DNA from: Acetonema longum DSM 6540
Lineage (GTDB): Bacteria; Bacillota; Negativicutes; Sporomusales; Acetonemataceae
DNA length: 33,848 nucleotides
Assembly: GCF_000219125.1 (NCBI RefSeq)
Contig: NZ_AFGF01000166.1
Span: 1 to 33,848 of the forward strand
Direction of reading: 5' to 3'
In this document: one piece after another, positions 16,516 through 24,500 of the stretch
How positions within the stretch are numbered: position 1 is the stretch's first letter
Layout of the letters: each line of letters opens with the position of its first letter
Notes under the pieces: generated by a model
What the model saw: only the letters and a program-made list of their open reading frames with translations
The model's database searches: none
What the model was told of the DNA's origin: nothing
Position numbers and translations under genes: made by a program

Positions 16516-17616
16516 TTAAGTCTGTTGATGAATCAGGGTTATGATTTGGCAATCTGTGCAAATTTCCGCATAGAGTGTCCCTTCGCTGTAATCACTAAGG
16601 ATATCCCACTGAAGCGCTGCCAGCAGTTTCATCGTTTTGCCGCAGTCAGGGCAGCTTTCATATTGCGCATCCTGTATCCAGTCGGCAAAGCCGCCGATCG
16701 TGCAGACTTCGTCGCCTCCGCAGGCGTAAAAAGGCGCAACAGGCTCACGGGTCAAGCCCAAAACGCGCGCATTGTTCGCCAGCTGAGCCACTTCCGCTTC
16801 GTCCATGTGGTTTTTATTCTCATAGGGTTCGATAATTTCCATCCGGCTTTCGCCATTCACTTGATAACGTACTAGGATCTTGTCACTCATAACCGCACAA
16901 TTAGGGCAGACCGGCACTTTCACTTTGCCCCCCAGCCTAAGAAACGCAAGCCGCGCATCATTTCCATCCAATGTCAGCATATCAACCAGGCGGCAGCCGC
17001 AAACCGGGCAGTGATCCTCTCTTAAGCTGCCGATTTTGACTGCTTCATCAGCAGGAACCCCAGGAAGAATAGCATAACAGCAAGGATATGCCACCTCATA
17101 ACGGTTTCCGTTCTCGTCATAGCTCCAGCCGCCGTATTGGGCGTAGACAGACGGATTGACATGCAGCTTTTTTCGCCACGGCTGGGGATTGTTCTCTAAT
17201 TCGTAAAAGGTTTTCAGCACCACAGCATCGCCGCACATGGCAAGGCATAACAAAAGGTCATTGGCGTTTTTGCAGTCAGGTCTCAGCAACCGGTCAATCA
17301 GCCTGTCTCTCACGGCTGTCGAAGCATTGCGGTAAATGGCGGAAGGATAGAACACGCCTTTTGCCAAAGCTGCTTCTGCAATTTTTTCAGTACTGATATT
17401 GTGGTATGCCAACAAAGCGTTAAAATCTTTATATGTTTTTTCAAAAGCGCCTATCGTTTCAATATGCTCCACAATATCCTGAATGGCTTCTTCAATTTGC
17501 CTGTCAGACATAACGAGATATGCTTCACGTTTTTTGCGGCCTCTGCACTGATAGCAAAGACCTTCAAAGTATATTTCCCTGCCGCATTCCTGGCAGGGCT
17601 GGGCTGATCTGGCCAT
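16516..17616 (-). CDS. Hypothetical protein with several zinc ribbons
   Basis: I do not recognise this 366-residue family with confidence. It starts with a zinc ribbon (CQECGREIYFEGLCYQC). An all-helical middle follows, then further cysteine pairs CPVCGC, CPNC, CPDCGKTM and CTDC, enough for two or three more structural zinc sites. The C-terminal third (IGGFADWIQDAQYESCPDCG, then LLAALQWD) is loosely reminiscent of YwqG/DUF1963 proteins. There is no signal peptide or membrane segment, so it is cytoplasmic. A GGAGG-type site precedes the ATG, and TATAAT near 17656-17661 is a possible -10. It is transcribed alone. Confidence 0.75.
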   Translation of the reverse strand: MARSAQPCQECGREIYFEGLCYQCRGRKKREAYLVMSDRQIEEAIQDIVEHIETIGAFEKTYKDFNALLAYHNISTEKIAEAALAKGVFYPSAIYRNASTAVRDRLIDRLLRPDCKNANDLLLCLAMCGDAVVLKTFYELENNPQPWRKKLHVNPSVYAQYGGWSYDENGNRYEVAYPCCYAILPGVPADEAVKIGSLREDHCPVCGCRLVDMLTLDGNDARLAFLRLGGKVKVPVCPNCAVMSDKILVRYQVNGESRMEIIEPYENKNHMDEAEVAQLANNARVLGLTREPVAPFYACGGDEVCTIGGFADWIQDAQYESCPDCGKTMKLLAALQWDILSDYSEGTLYAEICTDCQIITLIHQQT

Positions 17617-17718
17617 GAAAACACCTCCTGCATTTTAACGACGCAGTTTACCATTATTATACTTCACAATTGAGTATTCCATATATTTGAATTTAAGCAA
17701 AACTTCCCTGCTATGGGT

Positions 17719-18666
17719 TTACATCATAGTGTCCTGAATAACCCGCCATGCGTTCCGCCAGCATATTTTTTCGATCTCTCCGCTGGTGAAGCCGCTTTGT
17801 TCCAGTGCCTGCACCAATTTGTCGATTTCGCCCATATGCTCTATCTCAAGCTGCGACGAGCTGATGCCGTCAAAATCCGTTCCCAGGGCCATAACTTCAA
17901 TGCCGCCTGCATTGACGATATGCCGGATATGGCGCACCATATCCTCAATTCTGGACGTAGCGGGATCCTCCCCCAGAAAGGCATGACAAAAATTCAGACC
18001 GGTGATGCCGCCTTTTTCCGCCAGGAGGCGAATCATCTCGTCGGTCAGATTGCGGCTGTGTCCGGTTATGCTGCGGGCATTGGAGTGAGATGCCACAAAG
18101 GGACGGCTGGATAATTGGGCTACATCATAAAACCCCTGGTCTGACAAATGGGATACATCCACAATCATCCCCAACCGGTTCATTTCCGCCGCCACTTCCC
18201 GGCCAAATCCGGTGAGCCCCTGGTTCTGATGGGTCCATTCATGATTGGGATAGCCGATTTCATTAGGATAGTTCCAGGTCAGGGTAATGAGCCGCACGCC
18301 CCGTTCGTAGGCCTGATAAAGGTTTTCCATCTGGCCTTCCAGGACGCCGCCGTCTTCGATAGTCAGGAAGGCTGAGATATAACCGCTATCCCGGTTGGCT
18401 TTCAGTTCCGCCACGCTGCGGGCTAAAGCAATCCGCCCGCTGTTTTGCGCCAATTCCTGCTGGAATAAATCAGCCATGGCGTTAAAAGCGGTGAAGGGCT
18501 GTGGATGGCTTTCAAGGTCTATAAACACGGCGAAAAACTGGGCCAGAGAGTGACCGGCCTGAAGTTTCTCAAGGTCAATGCTGAGATGGTTTTCAGAAAG
18601 CGCCGCCTTCCCTTCTGACCGCCATAGTTTCAGAATGGTGTCGCAGTGCCAGTCGATGATATGCAT
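17719..18666 (-). CDS. Membrane-dipeptidase-like hydrolase (peptidase family M19)
   Basis: This 315-residue zinc hydrolase of the renal dipeptidase family cleaves dipeptides, often those with a D-residue at the C-terminal side. The first metal motif HCD is at residues 7-9 (DWHCDTI). The bridging acid is in TIEDGG, and further ligands follow in VDVSHLS and FVASHSNAR. The C-terminal motif is ALGTDFDGI. There is no signal peptide, so despite the family name it is cytoplasmic. The ATG at 18666 follows GGGAGGG. An OppA-type peptide-binding lipoprotein gene lies about 90 bases upstream on the same strand, fitting uptake followed by hydrolysis of peptides. Confidence 0.92.
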   Translation of the reverse strand: MHIIDWHCDTILKLWRSEGKAALSENHLSIDLEKLQAGHSLAQFFAVFIDLESHPQPFTAFNAMADLFQQELAQNSGRIALARSVAELKANRDSGYISAFLTIEDGGVLEGQMENLYQAYERGVRLITLTWNYPNEIGYPNHEWTHQNQGLTGFGREVAAEMNRLGMIVDVSHLSDQGFYDVAQLSSRPFVASHSNARSITGHSRNLTDEMIRLLAEKGGITGLNFCHAFLGEDPATSRIEDMVRHIRHIVNAGGIEVMALGTDFDGISSSQLEIEHMGEIDKLVQALEQSGFTSGEIEKICWRNAWRVIQDTMM

Positions 18667-18699
18667 CAATATCCCTCCCCGATGACGATATGATATGCG

Positions 18700-18740
18700 G
18701 CGGCGGCAGCCGAAACAGTTATGATTTCGAATGCCGCCGC
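18700..18740. other. GC-rich hairpin between oppA-like and dipeptidase genes
   Basis: GCGGCGGCA (18700-18708) pairs with TGCCGCCGC (18732-18740), and inside it CGAAA pairs with TTTCG. A T-run follows only on the plus strand, opposite to both flanking genes. On the minus strand it may act as an mRNA-stabilising or attenuating structure rather than a full terminator. Confidence 0.55.
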
Positions 18741-18759
18741 CATTTTTGCCAAATTATAT

Positions 18760-20355
18760 CTACTGTTGAAGGTAAGCGCCTTTCAAATACACCGTGCCAA
18801 AAACGGTGCGAATGTAGCCCTTGACCTTGTCCTTGACCAAAAGCGGGCTGGAGTGGAAGTACAAAGGCAGCAGGACGGCGTCATCCATCAGAATCTTCTC
18901 GGCGTCGTGCATGGTCTGCATGCGGACAGACTGGTCGTTGCTGGTTCTGACGATCTGTATCAGCCGGTCATATGCCCGGTTGGAGTAGCCGGGGACATTA
19001 TTGCCGTTGCCGGTTTCAAACAGTTCCAGAAAGGTGATGGGATCGGCATAGTCTCCGAGCCAGTTGTCACGGGCCACCTGGAAGTCATACTGTTCCAGGT
19101 TGGAGACATAGACTTTCCATTCCTGATTGGTCAATTGGACCTGAACGCCTAAATTTTTCTTCCACATTTCCTGCACGGCTTCAGCCACCAGTTTGTGGCT
19201 TTCACTGGTATTATAGAGTAGGGTGACCGGCGGCAATCCCTTGCCTTCGGGGTAACCGGCCTCAGCCAAAAGGCGCCGGGCCGTCTCTACATCATGATCT
19301 TTCAGGAGCGCCCCGCCTACCTGGCGGAAATCCTGATCCGGTTTGGCATCACTCAGACCGGGAGGAACCAGGCCATAAGCCGCTTGCTGACCGCCCTGAA
19401 GCGCTTTTACCGTCAGAGCGTCCCGGTCTACAGCCAATTGAAAGGCCTTTCTCACTTTAGGATTGTCAAAGGGAGCCTGATTTACGTTAAAGGAATAATA
19501 GTCCGTACCTAATTGGGGATACAGGAAAGCTTTCTTCTCCCGCAGCAGACGGGGGACTTCACTGGCCGGCATAGTTTCGCCCATGTCCAGCTGATCCCGT
19601 TCAAACATGGATACTACCGTAGAAGCATTGTCCAGGAGCAAGAGTTCCAGCTTATCCATTTTCACATTGGCCGCATCCCAGTATTGAGGATTTGGGGCCA
19701 GTTCCATTTTATTGTTATGGACCCATTCTTTCAGGATAAAGGGGCCATTGCCCACCAGGGTCTTGGGGCTGGCGGACCATCTTTCATCGGTAGAGACGAT
19801 TTTTCGGTGCACCGGATAGTAGGTATGAAAGGCGGCCAGAGACAAAAAGTACGGAGTAGGACGCTCCAGAATCACTTCCAGGGTATAATCGTCCACTGCC
19901 CTGACTCCTACAGTATCGGCGCTGGCCAGTTTGTTGTTATAAGCCTCGCCGTTTTTCAGATAGTACATCTGATAGGCATAGGCAGAAGCCAGTTCAGGAC
20001 TCAATGCCGATTTCCAGGCATATTCAAAATCCTGGGCCGTGACCGGATCACCGTTGGACCACTTGGCATTCTTTCGCAGGAAAAAGGTATATTTCGCACC
20101 GTCAGCTGATACTTCCCATTTTTCCGCCGCAGCCGGCGCCGGCTGATTTTTTTCGTTAATCGTGGTGAGTCCTTCAAACAGTTGGGCTTCGACGGTTGAA
20201 GCAGCGACACTGGTGGATTTGCGCGGATCAATGGTTTCTGGCTCGGCACTCAGCGCATAGCGCAAATACCCGGTCTCTTTGTCGCCGCAGCCGGCCATCA
20301 TGCCTGTCAGCAAGACAATGGCAACCAGCCAGAAAATAACGGATTTCTTTTGCAC
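18760..20355 (-). CDS. Peptide ABC transporter substrate-binding lipoprotein (OppA-like, SBP family 5)
   Basis: The 531-residue protein begins with a lipoprotein signal peptide ending in the lipobox LTGMMAGC, so the mature protein is lipid-anchored outside the membrane. The rest is a family 5 solute-binding protein, with characteristic stretches YALSAEPETIDPRKS, VTAQDFEYAWKSAL, NGPFILKEW and VRKAFQLAVDRDAL. The start is GTG after AAAGGAG. No permease or ATPase genes are nearby, so it must share a transporter encoded elsewhere. The dipeptidase gene follows downstream. Oligopeptide, including murein peptide, is the likely ligand; the exact one is not determinable. Confidence 0.92.
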   Translation of the reverse strand: MQKKSVIFWLVAIVLLTGMMAGCGDKETGYLRYALSAEPETIDPRKSTSVAASTVEAQLFEGLTTINEKNQPAPAAAEKWEVSADGAKYTFFLRKNAKWSNGDPVTAQDFEYAWKSALSPELASAYAYQMYYLKNGEAYNNKLASADTVGVRAVDDYTLEVILERPTPYFLSLAAFHTYYPVHRKIVSTDERWSASPKTLVGNGPFILKEWVHNNKMELAPNPQYWDAANVKMDKLELLLLDNASTVVSMFERDQLDMGETMPASEVPRLLREKKAFLYPQLGTDYYSFNVNQAPFDNPKVRKAFQLAVDRDALTVKALQGGQQAAYGLVPPGLSDAKPDQDFRQVGGALLKDHDVETARRLLAEAGYPEGKGLPPVTLLYNTSESHKLVAEAVQEMWKKNLGVQVQLTNQEWKVYVSNLEQYDFQVARDNWLGDYADPITFLELFETGNGNNVPGYSNRAYDRLIQIVRTSNDQSVRMQTMHDAEKILMDDAVLLPLYFHSSPLLVKDKVKGYIRTVFGTVYLKGAYLQQ

Positions 20356-20578
20356 AATGATTCTCCTTTCGCCTGCATTACTGCATGCTTTGCACCTGGT
20401 GTTATATCGGTTGAAAGTTCTCCTTTAAAGGCAAAAATTCCTTTTCTTTGATTCGATGACCGCATAAGAATATTATTCCTCAGCGGCTTTATTCCGACCA
20501 TATTGCCTTGAAAGGCGAAACAGACTACAATGACTATGACAACACACGATATTTTTCCATTAAAGGAGAGTACGAATC

Positions 20579-21382
20579 ATGTCCTTGCCGCCATCCCGCC
20601 TGGCGCCCCTGGCGGGATTGATCCAAGACCGGATTCAAAAAGAGCCCGGCTTTTATTCCCTGGCCGTCAGTCTGCCGGATACGCAGGACCGGATCAGTAT
20701 CAATTCTCGCCGCATGAGTTCGGCCAGCCTGATCAAAATCTACATTATGACGGAAACGCTGCGCCAGGCTAAAGAGGGCATTCTGGCTCTTGATGAACTG
20801 CTGACCGTTACCGCCGCCAACCGGGTAGGCGGCGCCGGTGAACTGGAATTCGCCGCTTATGGCTCTCAATACACCATACTGCACCTTGTGGAAGTCATGA
20901 TCACCGAAAGCGACAACACGGCTACCAACTTACTGATCGACCGTATCGGCATGGACAGCGTCAACCGGTGCATGGCCGGCCTGAATGCAGCAGACACCGA
21001 ATTAGCCCGCCGGATGATGGATTTTGCCGCCCGCCAGGAGGGCCGGGACAACTACACCTCGGTCACCGATATGGTCTCTGTTCTGGAACGGCTGTATCAC
21101 CGCTGCTGCCTGGACCCTTTCTGCGACAGCGTCATGCTGGCCATATTAAAACAGCAGCAGGACCGGGTCAAAATCCCCCTGTACCTGCCGCCGGGAACGG
21201 TTGTCGCCCATAAAACCGGCGAACTGGATTATACCGAACATGACGCCGGCATTGTCTATGGGTCGAAGCACTCCTACGCGGTAGCTATCATGGCCGAGCA
21301 GCTAATGGATGTGGCTTATGGACGGCATGTGATTGCCAATATGTCAAAACTGATTTTCGAGTATATTCAGGAACTGCCTTAA
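20579..21382 (+). CDS. Serine hydrolase of the class A beta-lactamase fold, no signal peptide
   Basis: The 267-residue protein has the three active-site motifs of the penicillin-interacting fold: SLIK (S50 to K53), SDN (111-113) and HKTG (211-214). E141, in TELARRMMD, is placed like the deacylating glutamate of class A enzymes, but the usual following asparagine is not evident. There is no N-terminal signal peptide, whereas true beta-lactamases are exported. It may therefore be a cytoplasmic esterase or peptidase rather than a resistance enzyme. AAAGGAG sits before the ATG. It is divergent from the oppA-like gene and ends in its own terminator. Confidence 0.85.
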   Translation: MSLPPSRLAPLAGLIQDRIQKEPGFYSLAVSLPDTQDRISINSRRMSSASLIKIYIMTETLRQAKEGILALDELLTVTAANRVGGAGELEFAAYGSQYTILHLVEVMITESDNTATNLLIDRIGMDSVNRCMAGLNAADTELARRMMDFAARQEGRDNYTSVTDMVSVLERLYHRCCLDPFCDSVMLAILKQQQDRVKIPLYLPPGTVVAHKTGELDYTEHDAGIVYGSKHSYAVAIMAEQLMDVAYGRHVIANMSKLIFEYIQELP

Positions 21383-21404
21383 GAGCCTGCAAAAGCAGGC
21401 TCTT
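21381..21404 (+). terminator. Terminator of the serine hydrolase gene
   Basis: A perfect 10-bp stem (AAGAGCCTGC at 21381-21390, GCAGGCTCTT at 21395-21404) with an AAAA loop overlaps the stop codon and is followed by CTTCT. Confidence 0.8.
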
Positions 21405-21466
21405 CTTCTATGTATTCCGCTTTCCGTCTTAGCTATCTGCTACCCTGTCATGTAGAACTGTTCAAA

Positions 21467-21500
21467 TGAAAAGCGCACTCCGTCAAGGAAGCGCTTTTCA
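21467..21500 (-). terminator. Terminator of lysA
   Basis: TGAAAAGCGC (21467-21476) pairs with GCGCTTTTCA (21491-21500), just past the lysA stop. On the minus strand the stem itself ends in CTTTTCATTTG. Confidence 0.7.
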
Positions 21501-21516
21501 TTACACGAATCTTTCT

Positions 21517-22770
21517 TTACAGCCGGGAAAAATCCAGAGTGGCAAACAGGTCATCCAGGGTTTCGGCGCGGCGGATCACCTGGACGCTTTTATCGGGCTT
21601 CAACAGCAGTTCGGCGGAGCGCAGCTTGCCGTTGTAGTTGAATCCCATGGCATGGCCGTGAGCGCCGGCGTCATGAATCACCAAAGTATCACCGATGTCA
21701 ATCCGGGGCAGTTTGCGGTCCACGGCGAACTTGTCGTTATTTTCGCACAGGCTGCCGGTTACATCATACATGTGGTCCAAAGGCAGATTTTCTTTGCCAG
21801 CTACTGTGATATGATGATAGGAGCCGTAAATGCCGGGGCGCATCAAATTGGCCATGCAGGCATCCAGGCCTATATAATTCTTGTAAATTTCTTTCTTGTG
21901 GAGAGCCTTGGTCACCAGATATCCGTAAGGTCCGGTAATCATGCGGCCGCACTCCAGGGCCAGCTCGAGAGGCGCCAGACCGCTAGCGGCAATCTTCTCC
22001 TCATAGACTTTCTTAACCCCCTGGCCGATGACCTCCAGGTCCACGGCGTCCTGTTCCGGGCGATAAGGAATACCGATGCCGCCACCGAAGTTGACCAGCT
22101 CGATTCGGATGCCGTTCTCCCGGTAAATGCCTACAACCAGATCAAACATCATCACGGCTGTTTCAATAAAGAAAGCGGGATTCAGCTCATTGGAAATGAC
22201 CATAGTGTGGAGGCCGAACCGTTTGGCGCCTTTGTCCCTGGCCATTTTATAAGCGGCGATCAACTGCTGGCGGGTCAGGCCGTATTTGGCATCCTCCGGC
22301 TTGCCGATAATGGCGTTGCCGCCTTGCCGCAAGGGTCCCGGATTGTACCGGAAGGAAATCAGTTCCGGCATGCCGGCATGCTTTTCCAGGTAATCCAACT
22401 GGGTAATATCGTCCAAATTGATGACGGCGCCCAGTTGCCGGGCTTTTACATACTCTTCGGCCGGGGTGTCGTTCGAGGTGAACATGATATTTTCTCCGAC
22501 AATGCCAGCTTTTTCGGACAAGATCAATTCAGCCAGCGAACTGCAGTCAGCCCCTACCCCTTCTTCCCTCAACAGCTTCAGGATATAAGGATTGGGAGTA
22601 GCCTTTACGGCAAAATATTCCTTAAATGAGGGTGCCCAGGAAAAGGCGGCCAAAAGCTTCCGGACATTCTGCCGGATAGCCTGTTCATCATAAATATGAA
22701 AGGGAGTCGGATGCTGTGCTATAATTTCTTCCAGTTCCGTCTGTGAAAAGGGCAGTGTTTTTTTTGCCAT
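21517..22770 (-). CDS. lysA: Diaminopimelate decarboxylase
   Basis: This 417-residue PLP enzyme of the alanine-racemase fold makes L-lysine from meso-diaminopimelate. The PLP lysine lies in YFAVKATPNP, the phosphate-binding glycines in NFGGGIGIPY, and substrate-binding residues in ECGRMITGPYG. The second-subunit cysteine motif appears as GSLCENNDKFA. The ATG at 22770 follows AGGAGG at good spacing. Another ATG six bases earlier is too close, and the frame to 22872 lies in the leader. A lysine riboswitch with its own promoter and terminator controls it, which independently confirms lysine biosynthesis over ornithine or arginine decarboxylation. Confidence 0.95.
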   Translation of the reverse strand: MAKKTLPFSQTELEEIIAQHPTPFHIYDEQAIRQNVRKLLAAFSWAPSFKEYFAVKATPNPYILKLLREEGVGADCSSLAELILSEKAGIVGENIMFTSNDTPAEEYVKARQLGAVINLDDITQLDYLEKHAGMPELISFRYNPGPLRQGGNAIIGKPEDAKYGLTRQQLIAAYKMARDKGAKRFGLHTMVISNELNPAFFIETAVMMFDLVVGIYRENGIRIELVNFGGGIGIPYRPEQDAVDLEVIGQGVKKVYEEKIAASGLAPLELALECGRMITGPYGYLVTKALHKKEIYKNYIGLDACMANLMRPGIYGSYHHITVAGKENLPLDHMYDVTGSLCENNDKFAVDRKLPRIDIGDTLVIHDAGAHGHAMGFNYNGKLRSAELLLKPDKSVQVIRRAETLDDLFATLDFSRL

Positions 22771-22842
22771 ATTCATGCCTCCTGTAGTTTGTACTCCGGT
22801 CGGTATCAACCGGTCGATCATATCTGATGAGCGGCGGCAAAG

Positions 22843-22880
22843 AAAAATAAAAGCGATTGCGCATACTCTCACAACCGCTT
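22843..22880 (-). terminator. Riboswitch-controlled intrinsic terminator in the lysA leader
   Basis: AAGCGGTTGTG pairs with CGCAATCGCTT (11 pairs, two of them G-U) between 22851 and 22880. TTTTATTTTT follows on the minus strand (22843-22852). It lies about 40 bases after the aptamer and 70 before the start codon. It is the expression platform: with lysine bound, transcription should stop here. Confidence 0.82.
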
Positions 22881-22918
22881 AGTATAATAACATACTGAGC
22901 CATTCAGCTGAATCAGCC

Positions 22919-23085
22919 GGCAAGATAGCGCTCCACCCGAAGGTGACAGTTCTGCGCCTGTTCGACGCAACCCCAGCAGCAGCATAGTGTCAATATCCCG
23001 CAGCTTCGGCAAGCCTGCCTTTTCCTTCCGTTCTTTGCCGACAGCTCCCGGAAGGTACTGATCATGCCCGCACCTCTATCACGGA
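22919..23085 (-). ncRNA. Lysine riboswitch (L-box)
   Basis: Read on the minus strand, the leader carries the conserved L-box blocks in order: GATAGAGGTGC, GATCAGTA, GGAAGGAAAAGGC, GCCGAAGC, GCTGGGGTTGCG, ACTGTCACC, GGGTGGAGCGCTATC. The 5' GATAG and 3' CTATC form the closing P1 helix. The GATCAGTA block is the loop-E-like element of this class. The aptamer begins about 15-20 bases after the promoter's -10 box and is followed by a terminator, then lysA. Lysine binding is expected to switch lysA off. Confidence 0.95.
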
Positions 23086-23100
23086 TATGAAATTGTTTTT

Positions 23101-23129
23101 ATCATACAGTATCAGGATTCCTCTGTCAA
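23101..23129 (-). promoter_or_regulatory. lysA: Promoter of the lysA leader
   Basis: TTGACA (23124-23129) and TATGAT (23101-23106) are separated by 17 bases on the minus strand, placing the start near 23094, just before the aptamer. The -35 box lies only four bases beyond the stop codon of the lipoprotein gene. Confidence 0.88.
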
Positions 23130-23132
23130 TGT

Positions 23133-23564
23133 CTATTTATCAAATTTCGACACAGCCTCTTTATAGGATTTTTCCAGACTACCCATTGCTGCGTCCATGC
23201 CGGATTTTAATGCCCCCCAGGCTTCGGCGCTGGCCGAGGTTAATTCGCCTAATTTGTTCTGTGTCGTCTGTTTTTCTTTTTCCAGAGCGGCAATTTGCTC
23301 CGTTATTCCCTGTTTGGACTGATCGGTAGCCTGACTGGCTTTAGCCTTTAATTCGTCAATTTGTTTCGAAAGATCGTCAATTTTAGTTTGGGCTTGTTTT
23401 TGATATTCTTCTTTTTGCTGCAGTGTATACGTTTTAGTTGTTTCAACAGCTTCGGCGGTTTTTTGCTGCACGTCCTTAGCGGTAACTCCCTTGGATGAAT
23501 CGCTGCCGCAGCCTGCCAGTAATAAAGTCCCGGCCAATAGTGAAATTGCCAGAATTTTGGTCAT
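23133..23564 (-). CDS. Small coiled-coil lipoprotein
   Basis: The 143-residue protein has a lipoprotein signal peptide with lipobox LLLAGC (cysteine near residue 19), then a short Ser/Gly linker. A long charged helix follows (from about VTAKDVQQKTAEAVE onward), rich in Lys, Gln, Glu and Ala with heptad-like spacing, typical of a coiled coil. It should be anchored to a membrane facing the periplasm or cell surface. The function is unknown; similar short helical lipoproteins are often called apolipophorin-like. A promoter candidate lies at 23640-23668. No terminator separates it from the lysA leader, so read-through into the riboswitch is possible. Confidence 0.85.
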   Translation of the reverse strand: MTKILAISLLAGTLLLAGCGSDSSKGVTAKDVQQKTAEAVETTKTYTLQQKEEYQKQAQTKIDDLSKQIDELKAKASQATDQSKQGITEQIAALEKEKQTTQNKLGELTSASAEAWGALKSGMDAAMGSLEKSYKEAVSKFDK

Positions 23565-23639
23565 TCTGATCCTCTCCTCGCCTTTATCGAATTCTAAAGA
23601 TTTCCAGGAATAACCGGTGGATGATTGATGTATATGTAT

Positions 23640-23668
23640 ATATTAACAAGTTAAGCAATCTTTATCAA
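23640..23668 (-). promoter_or_regulatory. Candidate promoter of the lipoprotein gene
   Basis: TTGATA (23663-23668) and TAATAT (23640-23645) are 17 bases apart on the minus strand, about 75 bases before the start codon. The region is A/T rich, so chance matches are likely. Confidence 0.5.
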
Positions 23669-23788
23669 TATTCGGCAAAATAATTCCCCAGACCCTTATA
23701 GCTAACCCTGTACTCTCCGGATAGCAACCATATTGCATACGGTAAAGAAGGAATATTTGCCAATGTCTAGAAATGTATTTACTCGATT

Positions 23789-23810
23789 ACATTATGATAT
23801 ATGATAATGT
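23789..23810. promoter_or_regulatory. Palindrome in the promoter of the GntR/RCK_C gene (candidate operator)
   Basis: The 22-bp site reads ACATTAT-GATATATG-ATAATGT and is a perfect inverted repeat except for two symmetric positions. A weak -35 (TTTACT at 23778-23783) and TATGAT-type -10 sequences overlap it. It lies about 60 bases before the regulator's start, where an autoregulatory operator would be expected. The 306-base gap 23565-23870 holds nothing else but this and the lipoprotein promoter. Confidence 0.5.
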
Positions 23811-23870
23811 ATTATATGGTCTTAGCAAACTTCTAAAAGTCTGTTGTAAAACTCACTGTGGAGGATGAAT

Positions 23871-24500
23871 ATGTCAACCAGCCCGTCCATCTATCATTCT
23901 ATTTCCCTGGATATTGCTCAGCGCATTATAAACGGGGATTTTCCCGTAGGGGGAAAGATATCCGGCCGGTCACTTTTAGCCGGCCATTATAATGTGTCCC
24001 CGGAAACCATCCGAAAAGCTGTTGCCCTGTTAAAAGACGCCAATGTGCTTAGCGTCTCCCAGGGAAAAGAAATCCGGATCACTTCAGTGGAGCAGGCCTA
24101 TTATTACATTGAGCATCATAAGAGCATGCATTCGGTCTATTCTCTAAAACAGGAGCTGGAATTGCTGCTGCAGCGCAAGCAGGAAATAGACCGGCAGCTG
24201 GAAGATGTCCTGACCAATATCATCAGCTACTCTGACCGTCTGAAAAATTTAACTCCCTATAATCCGGTAGAGATAAAGATATCCTCCACGTCTCATGTGG
24301 TAGGAAAAACCATCACCGAGCTCAAACTCTGGCAAAACACCGGCGCCACCCTTGTAGCCATCCGGCGCGGTTCCGAGATCACCGTCTCGCCCGGTCCCCT
24401 GGCCGTCCTCCAGGGCAATGACCAGTTGGTGGTGGTAGGACAGGCCGGGTTCTTTCAGCGATTTACGGATTTCATTCAAGCTCCGGCTGCAGACGCTTAG
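23871..24500 (+). CDS. GntR-type regulator with RCK_C (TrkA-C) domain, BusR-like
   Basis: The 209-residue protein has a winged-helix GntR domain (residues 1-75, with IINGDFPVGGKISGRSLLAGHYNVSPETIRKAV), a coiled-coil linker (about 88-125, LKQELELLLQRKQEIDRQLE) and a C-terminal RCK_C domain (about 132-205, VEIKISSTSHVVGKTITELK to GNDQLVVVGQ). This combination defines BusR, the streptococcal repressor of osmolyte uptake that binds cyclic di-AMP through RCK_C. A c-di-AMP or other small-ligand sensing repressor is thus likely. No potassium or osmolyte transporter is adjacent, so its targets lie elsewhere or include itself. The second ATG of ATGAATATG is preferred for spacing from GGAGG. It overlaps the convergent cobO stop by four bases. 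Confidence 0.88.
   Translation: MSTSPSIYHSISLDIAQRIINGDFPVGGKISGRSLLAGHYNVSPETIRKAVALLKDANVLSVSQGKEIRITSVEQAYYYIEHHKSMHSVYSLKQELELLLQRKQEIDRQLEDVLTNIISYSDRLKNLTPYNPVEIKISSTSHVVGKTITELKLWQNTGATLVAIRRGSEITVSPGPLAVLQGNDQLVVVGQAGFFQRFTDFIQAPAADA

Noticed and set aside
19513-20109. 198-codon plus-strand ORF
   Set aside because: Antisense to the oppA-like gene, with no recognisable features.
21466-22629. 387-codon plus-strand ORF
   Set aside because: It lies entirely antisense to lysA, which has all family motifs; it is a codon-bias shadow without its own ribosome binding site.
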